64,000 bases of DNA from Tritrichomonas musculus. Its lineage: Eukaryota > Parabasalia > Tritrichomonadida > Tritrichomonadidae. The notes below the pieces were generated by a model. The model was given only the letters and a program-made list of their open reading frames with translations, was not told the DNA's origin and ran no database searches. The position numbers and the translations under genes are program-made. Of this stretch, positions 47,424 through 56,257 are shown in pieces; position 1 is the stretch's first letter; every line of letters begins with the position of its first letter. Where the stretch lies: positions 186,001 through 250,000 of the forward strand of contig JAPFFF010000052.1 in NCBI GenBank assembly GCA_039105265.1, written 5' to 3'.

Positions 47424-47759
47424 ATGTCATTTGTGCCACTCAAAGGCTTTACTAACGACTATGAGATACTGAATAGGTACCCCTTTACTATAAGACGTAA
47501 GAGTAATCATTTTATATGCAAGGATGCAAAACATATTAAGGGGTATATACGAGTATGTCTAAATGGCGACTACTACTTGAAACATGTACTTATAGCAAGA
47601 CAGTTCATACCTAATGATGACCCACAACATAAAATAGAGGTAGACCATATCAATAGGAATAGGGCTGACTACCATCTAAGCAACTTAAGATGGATAACCC
47701 CAACTGATAGTAACTATAACAGGGATATGCCCAAAATTATAAATGCGAGGGCAGATTAG
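47424..47759 (+). CDS. HNH endonuclease (homing-type)
   Basis: This encodes the same 111-residue protein as the element II gene at 34406-34741, with H54, D74-H75, N87 and N97 in the expected HNH positions. In element III it is the first gene, within about 20 bases of the subterminal repeats. Identity at protein level between two separately placed elements points either to very recent spread or to constraint. It overlaps the convergent 87-residue gene by 23 bases. Confidence 0.9.
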   Translation: MSFVPLKGFTNDYEILNRYPFTIRRKSNHFICKDAKHIKGYIRVCLNGDYYLKHVLIARQFIPNDDPQHKIEVDHINRNRADYHLSNLRWITPTDSNYNRDMPKIINARAD

Positions 47760-48000
47760 ATATTTGGTACTCTAAGAACTCAAAGGCAAAATGTTCTATT
47801 TGGTCGATAAATTCCAAATCACCATCTTTCATCATTTCACCAAGAAATTCAGGTTCGAAATACTCAGCAGCTAACTCTTTTATCTTATTAATTAAAATAC
47901 CACATACACCCTCATTAGTCTCACATCTATAATCATAGAGGTTAGATACTATTTTATAGAGGATATATATACGCTCTTTTAGGGTCATGTAATTAGCCAT
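47737..48000 (-). CDS. 87-residue helical protein, unknown function
   Basis: This is the element III copy of the gene at 34165-34428, with a handful of substitutions (for example G-E-M-M for G-V-M-M). It is helical and acidic, with the Y-R-C-E-T-N-E-G-V-C-G pair of cysteines. It is convergent with the HNH gene, and an initiator lies at 48017-48022. Family unknown. Confidence 0.75.
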   Translation of the reverse strand: MANYMTLKERIYILYKIVSNLYDYRCETNEGVCGILINKIKELAAEYFEPEFLGEMMKDGDLEFIDQIEHFAFEFLEYQISNLPSHL

Positions 48001-48016
48001 TTATACAGAAATAAAA

Positions 48017-48022
48017 AAATGA
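48017..48022 (-). promoter_or_regulatory. initiator (TCATTT) for the 87-residue gene
   Basis: TCATTT on the minus strand has its A 20 bases upstream of the ATG at 48000, as in element II. Confidence 0.55.
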
Positions 48023-48051
48023 AATAAACAATAGAAAAATATTTAGTCATT

Positions 48052-48057
48052 TCACTT
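48052..48057 (+). promoter_or_regulatory. initiator (TCACTT) for the coiled-coil gene
   Basis: TCACTT has its A 13 bases upstream of the ATG at 48067. A second candidate, TCATTT, lies 5 bases before it. Confidence 0.55.
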
Positions 48058-48066
48058 TTTTCTTTG

Positions 48067-48327
48067 ATGAATCTCGATAAGAAGATACGATTGACCACTG
48101 AAATGCTCAACACCAAAATCATGGATGAAAAGCAAAAGCTTGAAGCAAAGATAGACCAGACTGAAACTTACTTGTTGCTCCAAATTGATCAACTCAACCA
48201 ACGACTTGATGAGGTTCTTAATAGGGCCAACCTGATATCCTTAAAACTCGATTCTGTCATTGATGACCTTGCAAAGATGAAGGTCAACGTTGATGATATC
48301 AACAGCAGCCTTGATAACCTTCCTTAA
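48067..48327 (+). CDS. 86-residue coiled-coil protein (element III only)
   Basis: A small protein that is one long heptad-patterned helix from about residue 15 to 80 (I-D-Q-L-N-Q-R-L-D-E-V-L, I-S-L-K-L-D-S-V-I-D-D-L). It has no membrane segment. It resembles short phage or virus coiled-coil proteins in general form only; I recognise no family. Element II has no counterpart at this place, so it is an accessory gene. It has a host-type initiator and ends 41 bases before the protease start. Confidence 0.72.
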   Translation: MNLDKKIRLTTEMLNTKIMDEKQKLEAKIDQTETYLLLQIDQLNQRLDEVLNRANLISLKLDSVIDDLAKMKVNVDDINSSLDNLP

Positions 48328-48368
48328 TAAACAACATCTTCTTCTTCTTTCTTTTATTTGATTTTTAA

Positions 48369-49907
48369 ATGACAAGTGACATAGGTACACAAACAAAACC
48401 TAACAATAAAATACAACTATTACAAGGTACTATTAAATTTCGACCTAAACTAGTTGATAGAGATGTTGCAAGATTAACAAGAGGTTTGGGTCAAACTATA
48501 TGGAAGTTCTCTAATAATCAAATAAATCTACAAAAATTATATGAGACATATTTAAATACTAGTATAGCTTTTAGAGACGTACTTGAATTTGCTAATAGAC
48601 TCAAGAGAGAGAGACCAAAAGCAAAATTTACAGGTTGTGTGTTTGCGATTAAGAAAAATCAAGATGATAAAGATGAACATGGGCATTACATAACAGTATT
48701 AAAGCCATATCAATATACTCTCCAAGAATCAAATCAAGGTATATTAACAGAGATAAAATTACATTATGATATTATCAACATAAGGATATCTCGAATGAAG
48801 ACTGAGGAGGAAAAACAAGCAGCTAGAGAACTGAGAGAGCAGATGAAAGAAAGAACATTGAAAAGTGATAAGAAAGAATATAAAACTAGAGGTGTTCAAA
48901 CAGATGATATACCAGAATTGGCTCCATTACCCAGACCTCTTAGAGAGTATCGAACAAGATATTTACAAGATAGATTATCAGACGATGAGTTACCACCACC
49001 ACCACTACCACCAAAAAAGAATCTCAATCAAAACAGAATTCAACGTTTACTTCAAGGTAGTACAAATTTAGACGAGGATGATAGATCTAAGAAAAAATCA
49101 AAACAACCTAAGACAAAATCAAAACGACCTCGTTCACCTCCACCTCCACCTCCTCCTCCTCCTTCATCACCACCTCCACAGTTTCCATCATCACATACCT
49201 CTCGAGGTACTAGTCCTCCTCCAAGACAACCCCGTATGACACCACAGAAGGCAGGAGAGTATACAGTAGACCAAGGACATAATAGGATTCATGATTGGAG
49301 GAGTTTAGTCAATGATGAAAATATAGAAGAAGATGTTATTGATGACTACTTGAAACTTCTATATGAAAAAGGAAAGAGATTGAATAAACAACCTGGTCAA
49401 GATGAGGCAGAGTTTGATAAAAAGAAAATATTGGTTTTACCTACTGCATTTTATACCCTCCTTTCTATAGCATATGAGACTAATGATAAAGAAAAAATAC
49501 ATGAACTGATGAAAAGTCCTATCTCAGGTAAAAAGTCATTTTCAAAGTTCGATAAAGTATTTGTCCCCATTTGCTCAGATGGAGAACATTGGATTTTATG
49601 TATTGTTCGATATTCAAAGAAAATAATCGAATGCTATGACTCTGAGAATAAGTCAATGGAACCAGAGGTAAAGACACTTAATAAGTGGATCAATATTTCA
49701 GCAACAGGTGATTTAAAAGCAAAATATTACGATGTACCTAGTCAAAGGAATAACAAGGATTGTGGAGTGTTTCTAATGGAATCTTGTCGTACCTTTTTGC
49801 ATGAAGGAAATGGTAAGTTTAGACAACGCGATATACCAGATATTAGAAAGAGGATACTTCGAGAACTTCAAAACAATGAATTAGAAACAGGTGTTGCATA
49901 TAAATAA
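48369..49907 (+). CDS. adenain/Ulp1-like cysteine protease
   Basis: A 512-residue protein, intact here. The C-terminal C48-type peptidase has H407 (G-E-H-W-I-L), D424 (C-Y-D-S), Q459 (S-Q-R-N-N) and C465 (D-C-G-V-F) in the adenovirus protease order. The N-terminal half is unusual: it carries D-I-G-T-Q-T-K-P at residues 4-11 and R-G-V-Q-T-D-D near 174, both LC8-type motifs, then a P8-9 tract and Ser/Pro-rich linker (~255-310). Known relatives cut capsid precursors during maturation. It heads the same-strand structural run, 21 bases before the 334-residue gene; its ATG follows TTTATTTGATTTTTAAATG. Confidence 0.93.
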   Translation: MTSDIGTQTKPNNKIQLLQGTIKFRPKLVDRDVARLTRGLGQTIWKFSNNQINLQKLYETYLNTSIAFRDVLEFANRLKRERPKAKFTGCVFAIKKNQDDKDEHGHYITVLKPYQYTLQESNQGILTEIKLHYDIINIRISRMKTEEEKQAARELREQMKERTLKSDKKEYKTRGVQTDDIPELAPLPRPLREYRTRYLQDRLSDDELPPPPLPPKKNLNQNRIQRLLQGSTNLDEDDRSKKKSKQPKTKSKRPRSPPPPPPPPPSSPPPQFPSSHTSRGTSPPPRQPRMTPQKAGEYTVDQGHNRIHDWRSLVNDENIEEDVIDDYLKLLYEKGKRLNKQPGQDEAEFDKKKILVLPTAFYTLLSIAYETNDKEKIHELMKSPISGKKSFSKFDKVFVPICSDGEHWILCIVRYSKKIIECYDSENKSMEPEVKTLNKWINISATGDLKAKYYDVPSQRNNKDCGVFLMESCRTFLHEGNGKFRQRDIPDIRKRILRELQNNELETGVAYK

Positions 49908-49928
49908 AGACTTTTTATTTAACTCGAA

Positions 49929-50933
49929 ATGGAATTACCACCAAGTGTTAAAACTCTATATCCTAATCGAGATAATATAGTTAATGATGGCAATACACCT
50001 CTTCCAATCGAAACAGCCTACTTCCTTGAGGATGCTCAACATGATAAAGCTAAGTTTAATAGGTATTGGTTTAATTTCCCACCAGAATGGTCAACTGCAA
50101 ACAAAGGGGAATCTATTGTTGGTGTTCGTTCAGCACATATCATTAAGAGAAGACGCAAATTAGAATTTAATGTGACTATATTTAAAGTACAAAAAGACTA
50201 CTTTGTTTTACATGGAGGAAATATAAACGACCCTATTTTAACTCAAGAACTACTTGATAAATTCTACCAGGACGAGCTCAAAGTAGAATATGAAAAAGAG
50301 CCTACTTGGAAATGGATAGCCAATTTTGATGTTGTTGATTGGGTGTCAGAGGAAGGGGACTTAAGAGGGTTCTTTGATGCTGTCAACACCGCGATGAAAT
50401 CTTGGATAGCTATGCATGGACAATATGGAAATGCATTTTCCCAAAATGATTCATTAATTGCATATCGAGATATACAAACAGATGGATATTATGATAAAGA
50501 TGGTTTTCATGAAATTATATATACCAAAAATAATGATAATATAGAGGAAGATTCAAATCAATTTATCAATTTTTTCCAAATTGGTGATTGGAATGATGAC
50601 TTTGCAGATGTGTTTAATATAGGCACAGGAGCTTATCAAAATAACCCTAAGAAGTATTCAACTTTAAGTAAGACATTAATATTTGATAATATATGGGACA
50701 GACATCCATGTAAAATATATTCATCTATTGGTGAACAAGCATTACATAACTATATTGGAGATAGTGATGTTGAATATAGTCCTATTAAGTACTTCAAGTT
50801 AAACTCAATGGACCAAAGGTTTTGGATAGACTTCTATAGTGATGCACATTATAATTGTCCAACCAAACTACCTCCTAAAGATTCATTTGTAATCGAAATG
50901 CAATTCCTTCAATACGATAAGATGTTTATTTAA
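49929..50933 (+). CDS. 334-residue protein, candidate penton-like minor capsid protein
   Basis: This is the counterpart of the element II gene at 31541-32542. The first 77 residues and the C-terminal ~100 are nearly the same, while ~78-230 are strongly diverged, with shared islands (D-L-R-G-F-F-D-A-V-N, R-D-I-Q-T-D-G-Y-Y-D). Neighbouring genes on both sides are nearly identical between the elements, so the divergence is local. K-I-Y-S-S-I-G-E-Q and the beta-rich end resemble the 246-residue protein. A jelly-roll minor capsid role is inferred. It lies 7 bases before the integrase gene. Confidence 0.78.
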   Translation: MELPPSVKTLYPNRDNIVNDGNTPLPIETAYFLEDAQHDKAKFNRYWFNFPPEWSTANKGESIVGVRSAHIIKRRRKLEFNVTIFKVQKDYFVLHGGNINDPILTQELLDKFYQDELKVEYEKEPTWKWIANFDVVDWVSEEGDLRGFFDAVNTAMKSWIAMHGQYGNAFSQNDSLIAYRDIQTDGYYDKDGFHEIIYTKNNDNIEEDSNQFINFFQIGDWNDDFADVFNIGTGAYQNNPKKYSTLSKTLIFDNIWDRHPCKIYSSIGEQALHNYIGDSDVEYSPIKYFKLNSMDQRFWIDFYSDAHYNCPTKLPPKDSFVIEMQFLQYDKMFI

Positions 50934-50940
50934 AAAATAA

Positions 50941-52095
50941 ATGAGTAAAGAAGAACCAAGCCCATATGAAAAATTATACAACAAAGCTAAATGGAAGACC
51001 TTGGACAAATACCTTAGCATGGCAAAACAAGAGAATCTAAATGAAGAAGAAGCAAAGAAATACTTTGATGAAAGAGTAGTACATGATAAGAGAGTACCTA
51101 AAGCACAATTTATACCTATTGTATCCAAACATCCTCATGGTTATCAAATGGATACCTTCATTAATAATAAAGAGGCAGGTGGGTTGAATTATCTAATGTT
51201 CATCAATATCAACACCAGAAAAGCATATGCATATCCTATGAATGGTAAAGGATCAAGAGAAGTATTATCAGCACTTCATAAATTTGTTAATGATGTACCT
51301 CATGTATATTCGATAACAAGTGATGAGGATGCAGCATATTTATCATCAACAGTCTTAGACTTCATGAGAGAGAAGAACATAAAATACCGAACAACAACTG
51401 AGAATAACCATAATGTACTTGGCATTATTAATAGGTTTATGAGAACTATAAGAGATGCTATTGGTGAAAATAGGTTTATTCAACCAAAGGAGATGCATGA
51501 TTTGGTCAACATATATAACAACTCTCCTCATAGGTCTTTAGATAATAAAGCACCTAATGATATTACTCCAGAGGATGAAATAAAGTACATACAAAAGAAT
51601 GCACGCATTAATCCATACCATTTTAATCCAGGTGAGAAGGTCAGGTTAGTACTCGAAAAAGAACCATTTGGTAAAAGAAGAAGTAATTTGTCTAATGAGT
51701 CTTATATAGTTGACTCACAAAAAGGTAACCAGTTTGTGGTCAAGTCCAAAGATGGTTCAACTAGTTCATTCCCTGGATATAGGTTGTTAAGGACAAGAGA
51801 CAAAAGGATTAAAGTAGCTGAAAGACTAAATGAAGGTAAAGAAGGTATTATTGAAAAAATATATAACTTTGATGAAGATACTGGTAAGTATGATTTAAAA
51901 TGGGAAGGAGTCGAAGGTGATGATGCCTTTGCTAGACAAACTATTAGAGATGTAAGGAGAGGTAATCCATTAGTACTTGGAACAGCAGAAAGACAATATT
52001 GGTTGGAACAAAAGAAAAATTATGAACGACAAATTAAAGCAGGGCAAAAGGTTGAGGGCAAACCAATACCAGATAAAATTATGAAATACATTTAA
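50941..52095 (+). CDS. int: Maverick integrase (retroviral-type DDE)
   Basis: A 384-residue integrase, almost identical to that of element II (one or two substitutions such as A-Q-F-I-P for A-Q-Y-I-P). The core has D71 and D128/D130, the H-R-S-L stretch follows, and the C-terminal E-G-I-I-E-K-I-Y-N-F segment is chromodomain-like. It is expressed in line with the ATPase gene 10 bases downstream. Confidence 0.94.
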   Translation: MSKEEPSPYEKLYNKAKWKTLDKYLSMAKQENLNEEEAKKYFDERVVHDKRVPKAQFIPIVSKHPHGYQMDTFINNKEAGGLNYLMFININTRKAYAYPMNGKGSREVLSALHKFVNDVPHVYSITSDEDAAYLSSTVLDFMREKNIKYRTTTENNHNVLGIINRFMRTIRDAIGENRFIQPKEMHDLVNIYNNSPHRSLDNKAPNDITPEDEIKYIQKNARINPYHFNPGEKVRLVLEKEPFGKRRSNLSNESYIVDSQKGNQFVVKSKDGSTSSFPGYRLLRTRDKRIKVAERLNEGKEGIIEKIYNFDEDTGKYDLKWEGVEGDDAFARQTIRDVRRGNPLVLGTAERQYWLEQKKNYERQIKAGQKVEGKPIPDKIMKYI

Positions 52096-52105
52096 AAATT
52101 TGTAA

Positions 52106-52972
52106 ATGGATGAACCCCCAAGTGCAGAACTAATAAATAAAGTAGAAACATTGATTAAAGAGACCTTACGAAAGAACATGAAAGAGATAGATGGTGCTTT
52201 GATTAAACCATTATCACCTGATTATCCTTTTAGCACAAATGGTATATACTTTTTAATTGGTAAACCAGGTGCTGGTAAAAGTTTTTGGATATGGAGACAT
52301 ATTATGATAACAGAGAGGTTGTTTAAACATCCATACTACCAAAAGATAATATTTTGCTCAAGCTCTGGTAAAATGGATAAAACAGCTGAAACACTTAATA
52401 AACAGATACAATCAAGAATCGATTATGTAAAGGAAAGAGAATTAATGAGTTATCTTAAAAGACATCTTCGAAGAAAGATAAAGTATTATGCTATTGTCAA
52501 ATATGTATTATCTCGAATGAAAGAGACCAATGACGAAATGAGGAGGCTCATTGAGAAGCATCATTTAAATGAGCTCAATGATAAAATAATATATATAGCC
52601 AATAAGTTAGTCAAGTATGAAACATCATCATATCCATATAACACATTATTGATACTAGATGATTGTGCAGGTAGTGATTTATTAAAGAATGGTAATAGTG
52701 AATTTATCAAGTTGTTAACCAAGACAAGACACTATAATTTAACATGTATCATGGCTATCCAAACTATTCGATTTGTTCATATGAATGCTAAAAGGTTAGC
52801 AACAGATATCATATGTTATACAGGATATAGTGAGGAAGATTTTACTAGCTTGTTGCAACAAACAAATAACTCATTAAATACGAAGCAGACAGTAGCTGAA
52901 TACTTACAACATAAAGAACCACATGAGAAGTTCGTAATGAATATTTCTGCTAATAAGTACTATTTCGAATAA
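52106..52972 (+). CDS. A32-like DNA packaging ATPase
   Basis: A 288-residue ATPase with Walker A G52-K-P-G-A-G-K-S59 and Walker B L-L-I-L-D185-D186, indistinguishable by eye from the element II copy. Its role in Mavericks and related viruses is to drive genome packaging. It sits between the integrase and the glycine-rich protein gene, on one strand with 10- and 17-base spacers. Such strong identity over a whole gene argues for recent spread. Confidence 0.95.
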   Translation: MDEPPSAELINKVETLIKETLRKNMKEIDGALIKPLSPDYPFSTNGIYFLIGKPGAGKSFWIWRHIMITERLFKHPYYQKIIFCSSSGKMDKTAETLNKQIQSRIDYVKERELMSYLKRHLRRKIKYYAIVKYVLSRMKETNDEMRRLIEKHHLNELNDKIIYIANKLVKYETSSYPYNTLLILDDCAGSDLLKNGNSEFIKLLTKTRHYNLTCIMAIQTIRFVHMNAKRLATDIICYTGYSEEDFTSLLQQTNNSLNTKQTVAEYLQHKEPHEKFVMNISANKYYFE

Positions 52973-52989
52973 TTTTTTATTTTTTAAAA

Positions 52990-53463
52990 ATGGGAATTCA
53001 ACGTCATTCAGTAGACGATTATTGGAAGCCAGATTATTCCAAAAAGCAACAATTTTCTCCATGGCAAGAGATAATAAAAGGAGGAGTAGGACTAGGCGGT
53101 AAGATATTAATGGGAGCAGCAGATAGTGTTTCGGGTGGTCTTGCAAGTAAACTATTAGATGCTTCAGCAGGTGGATTAACCAAGCATGCTGGTGTTATTG
53201 GTAAAGTTGCGAGAGGTCTTGGTGAAAGCTTCTTGAGCGATAGTACAAGAAATAAAATAGCAAATATAGCCGACACAGCATTAAAGTATGTACCTGAAGG
53301 AAATGTGAAAACTGCATTATCATCAATTAATAAATCTGCAAAAGGTGAATCAGTTGAATCAATTAAAGCACCTCTTGAAAAATCAGCATATACACCGAAA
53401 CCAGAGAAACCATTTCAAGAGAGTGACTTTAGTACAAACCATCATTCAAGAACCTACATCTAA
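52990..53463 (+). CDS. glycine-rich amphipathic protein, possible adenovirus pVI analogue
   Basis: A 157-residue protein. The N-terminus (M-G-I-Q-R-H-S-V-D-D-Y-W-K-P-D-Y) is longer than in element II and unlike it. From E-I-I-K-G-G-V-G-L-G-G-K the two copies agree closely. I-K-G-G fits the adenain-type cleavage consensus, and the Gly/Ala/Ser-rich helix after it could act on membranes or line the capsid interior. The analogy to protein VI is one of arrangement. Toward the end it has E-S-I-K-A-P-L-E-K-S-A-Y-T-P-K-P. Confidence 0.75.
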   Translation: MGIQRHSVDDYWKPDYSKKQQFSPWQEIIKGGVGLGGKILMGAADSVSGGLASKLLDASAGGLTKHAGVIGKVARGLGESFLSDSTRNKIANIADTALKYVPEGNVKTALSSINKSAKGESVESIKAPLEKSAYTPKPEKPFQESDFSTNHHSRTYI

Positions 53464-53511
53464 TGAAAACTCAAGAAAACTCAATTTTTGGACTTTTTTG
53501 TTTATTTTTAA

Positions 53512-54063
53512 ATGTCAAAACATCTAACAGGTTCTAAGAGACTTGCAGTTATTCATAAATGGTTGAATGGAAGGGATGACCCAGATTGGGAAGTGCTTCC
53601 TACGAAAACCAAAGACAAGTATATTGTAAAACAGCGAAAAACTCCAATAACTCGAGAATATCAAGAAAACTCAGACAGTGAAAATAACGAAGATACTCAA
53701 GAAAACTCAGACAGTGAAGAACATGAGGAACTTGAAGAAAAGCCAAGAAAGCCAATAAGTTCGAAAGCTGCACGAAAACCTCCAAAACCTCGAAAAACTC
53801 AACAAAGCCAAGTTTATGACCCTACTGTGAATGAGGAAATACTAAAACAGCTAAAATCACTAGGTGAAGAAATGAAGATAAGTCGAGAGAAGAAAGAACA
53901 GAGACGTATGATAAAGGAGGTTGTTGATAAAAGGATGAGTAAACCAAGACAACAGTATGTTCCTGAAGAACCGCCACAACAATATGAAGAAGAACAACAA
54001 CCTCAATATATACCTATGAGACCTATTGGTAGGAGAAATCGCATCTTTGAAGATATGATGTAA
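53512..54063 (+). CDS. 183-residue charged protein of the structural cluster
   Basis: This copy of the gene at 28474-29025 has a few substitutions. A small N-terminal domain is followed by acidic E-N-S-D-S-E repeats, a basic Pro/Lys-rich block, a helix and a Gln/Pro-rich tail ending F-E-D-M-M. It lies 17 bases upstream of the capsid gene behind GTTTATTTTTAAATG. The family is unknown; a scaffold or DNA-binding core role is possible. Confidence 0.75.
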   Translation: MSKHLTGSKRLAVIHKWLNGRDDPDWEVLPTKTKDKYIVKQRKTPITREYQENSDSENNEDTQENSDSEEHEELEEKPRKPISSKAARKPPKPRKTQQSQVYDPTVNEEILKQLKSLGEEMKISREKKEQRRMIKEVVDKRMSKPRQQYVPEEPPQQYEEEQQPQYIPMRPIGRRNRIFEDMM

Positions 54064-54080
54064 ATTTTTTTCTATCTAAA

Positions 54081-55769
54081 ATGCTCAACAAGGAATCCTA
54101 TATGAAAACCTCAGCAGAGGTTTGTACCCAGATTGCATCTTACTTTGATGTTGTCGATAATTGCATAGCACTTAGTGATACAAATAAGGCATACTCATTA
54201 AATCCACAAACTTCGTATTCACCATCACCACCAATTAAGAGTGGTTCATATACAACATGTATTATCTCTCCTAATACTCATAATACTGCTGATATATATA
54301 ATGGTTTTATTCGAGCAGATATGAAAGTGACATTAAAGATTGATAAACCAATAGCTAGTAATTTAGAAAATGTTGATGGATATAATTTTGGTAAGGTATG
54401 GTTTGGTTTTAAGGATGCTCGAGATGCTGTTGAGAAGTATGAAATTGTAGCTAATGGTATGACACTTTATACCCAGAACTTTGGATGTGAAGAATCCTTT
54501 TTAACTGCATGTTGTGCAAATGAAGTTACTAAAAGAGCTGATATATATAGTAAAGCAAGACATAAGGATATTTGGAATGATACTCATGGAAGGAGATGTG
54601 GTTTTGTTGCAAATCTTAACCAAAATGTAACGGAAGTCACATCAACAATTAGATTAAAGATTGATTTACGAAGATTCCTACCTTTATCTAATATCAAGTA
54701 CTTGCCAGCATTTGCAGGTAAAATTGAATTACGTCTATACTTTTCAACAGCTGGTATGGTGTATTGTCCTGTAGGTATGGAAAAGAGATTGGTTGCTAAT
54801 CCTTTTGATGGAGTAGATTTTAGTGTTGATGAAATTACAAATGAATTTAGACCTATTGGAGAGCCAATATGGATGTGGACCAGTACTGTTAAGATAGCTA
54901 AAAGTGATCTTAATCACCCCAAGAATCTTCCACCTGTTGGAGATACAAATGGTGGTTTTGTGTATAAACCGAAGAAAGATGATTCCTCAACGCAAGTAAG
55001 AGTAGACAGAAAAGTATATAGTGATTGGAGAACCTGGAGTGTTGTTGATTATTCCATTGAAGAATGTGCAAGTATTATACCTTGTTTTGGTATTCATGAA
55101 TCAGTATATACAGCACTTGTTCAAAGATATGCTAACCCTCAACATCCACTTACATTCCCAACACAGATTATGTCATTTTACACTTGTACAAGACCTCTTA
55201 AGAATGAACAAGATAAAGCAACTATTACTATTACACCTAATTTTGTAGATAGTATGTTTTGCTTATTCCCACTCAAGCATACACATAAGACATACTTCAA
55301 GAATCCTCAGTTTGAAGCTTTTCATATGAATTGTGGTAATTACAATAATATTCCTGCTAAAGCATTTGGTACGAATGGTTTGTATCCAGAGTTCCTCGAA
55401 TATTGCCAGAATGCAATGAACATGAATGGAGAGCAAAATGGATTTAATAAAGAGGTTATTGCAAGTCTAGCTAATGAGAATCAGTATAATGAAAATACAA
55501 CAGGCTATTATCCAAGTGATAGGTCCTCATTCTTTATAGGTCTTCCTACTGAAACAGATGGAACATATCAACAAGGTCTTTCAAGTCTTGCACCTATTAA
55601 CTTCGAATTGATATGTAGTCAAAAGGCAGATAATCCATTTAGACAGGAAGTAGATACACCTCCATTATTATGCTTATTAACAGATATATCAATTAGTATC
55701 TTAATTAGACCAAACGGTATGCCACCATCAGTACGTATTGGTCCTTATGATTTAACAACCCCTGAGTAA
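54081..55769 (+). CDS. major capsid protein candidate
   Basis: This 562-residue counterpart of the element II gene at 26774-28456 has the size and place of the Maverick double jelly-roll capsid protein. Identity to the other copy is nearly complete outside patches at residues ~181-185, 241-248, 270-277 and 289-311, where sequence and length differ (for example Y-K-P-K-K-D-D-S-S-T-Q-V against Y-E-V-A-G-A-N-N-T-K-A). Such islands suit surface loops on a conserved scaffold. Cysteines and the C-terminal L-T-D-I-S-I-S-I-L-I-R-P are unchanged. The start follows a T-tract and CTAAAATG. Confidence 0.8.
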   Translation: MLNKESYMKTSAEVCTQIASYFDVVDNCIALSDTNKAYSLNPQTSYSPSPPIKSGSYTTCIISPNTHNTADIYNGFIRADMKVTLKIDKPIASNLENVDGYNFGKVWFGFKDARDAVEKYEIVANGMTLYTQNFGCEESFLTACCANEVTKRADIYSKARHKDIWNDTHGRRCGFVANLNQNVTEVTSTIRLKIDLRRFLPLSNIKYLPAFAGKIELRLYFSTAGMVYCPVGMEKRLVANPFDGVDFSVDEITNEFRPIGEPIWMWTSTVKIAKSDLNHPKNLPPVGDTNGGFVYKPKKDDSSTQVRVDRKVYSDWRTWSVVDYSIEECASIIPCFGIHESVYTALVQRYANPQHPLTFPTQIMSFYTCTRPLKNEQDKATITITPNFVDSMFCLFPLKHTHKTYFKNPQFEAFHMNCGNYNNIPAKAFGTNGLYPEFLEYCQNAMNMNGEQNGFNKEVIASLANENQYNENTTGYYPSDRSSFFIGLPTETDGTYQQGLSSLAPINFELICSQKADNPFRQEVDTPPLLCLLTDISISILIRPNGMPPSVRIGPYDLTTPE

Positions 55770-55797
55770 AAAGATGTATATTTTTATTTTATAGAAA

Positions 55798-56232
55798 ATG
55801 TCGAATGATTATAGAAGCCCACAAGCTGAAATTGTTGGAAGAGAAGGTATGATGTATAATGAAGCTACTATGAAAAATAAGGACATAGAGTTTCAACATT
55901 TTGGTGTGTTCAGTAATACTAATACTTATTCTGTAACCTTCAACCCATATATTAATCGACCACCTACCCAGATTATTGAACATGAGGACCCTGTTAGATT
56001 TCCAGATACTCGAGAACATATAACAAAACCTGTTCGTGAACCTCCTGTTAGTATTACAGATGGTGGTTTTTATCGACATATAGGTGAAAAAGATAAACCA
56101 GTACCTCTCTTACCAAAATATCTTAAGAAGCCTGAGAAACCATCAATGCAAGGTAGAGCAAGAGAATATAATAAACAAGATATTCGATATGGACCTACTC
56201 AGCATATCTTTACCCAAAATAACATCTATTAA
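55798..56232 (+). CDS. 144-residue protein following the capsid gene
   Basis: The element III copy of the gene at 26311-26745, with few differences (P-Q-A-E-I for P-H-A-E-I, K-P-S-M for K-P-P-M). It is proline- and arginine-rich and extended. It starts 28 bases after the capsid gene. A cement or internal particle role is inferred from position only. Confidence 0.78.
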   Translation: MSNDYRSPQAEIVGREGMMYNEATMKNKDIEFQHFGVFSNTNTYSVTFNPYINRPPTQIIEHEDPVRFPDTREHITKPVREPPVSITDGGFYRHIGEKDKPVPLLPKYLKKPEKPSMQGRAREYNKQDIRYGPTQHIFTQNNIY

Positions 56233-56257
56233 TTTTTTATTGAATTTTTTTATCCAG

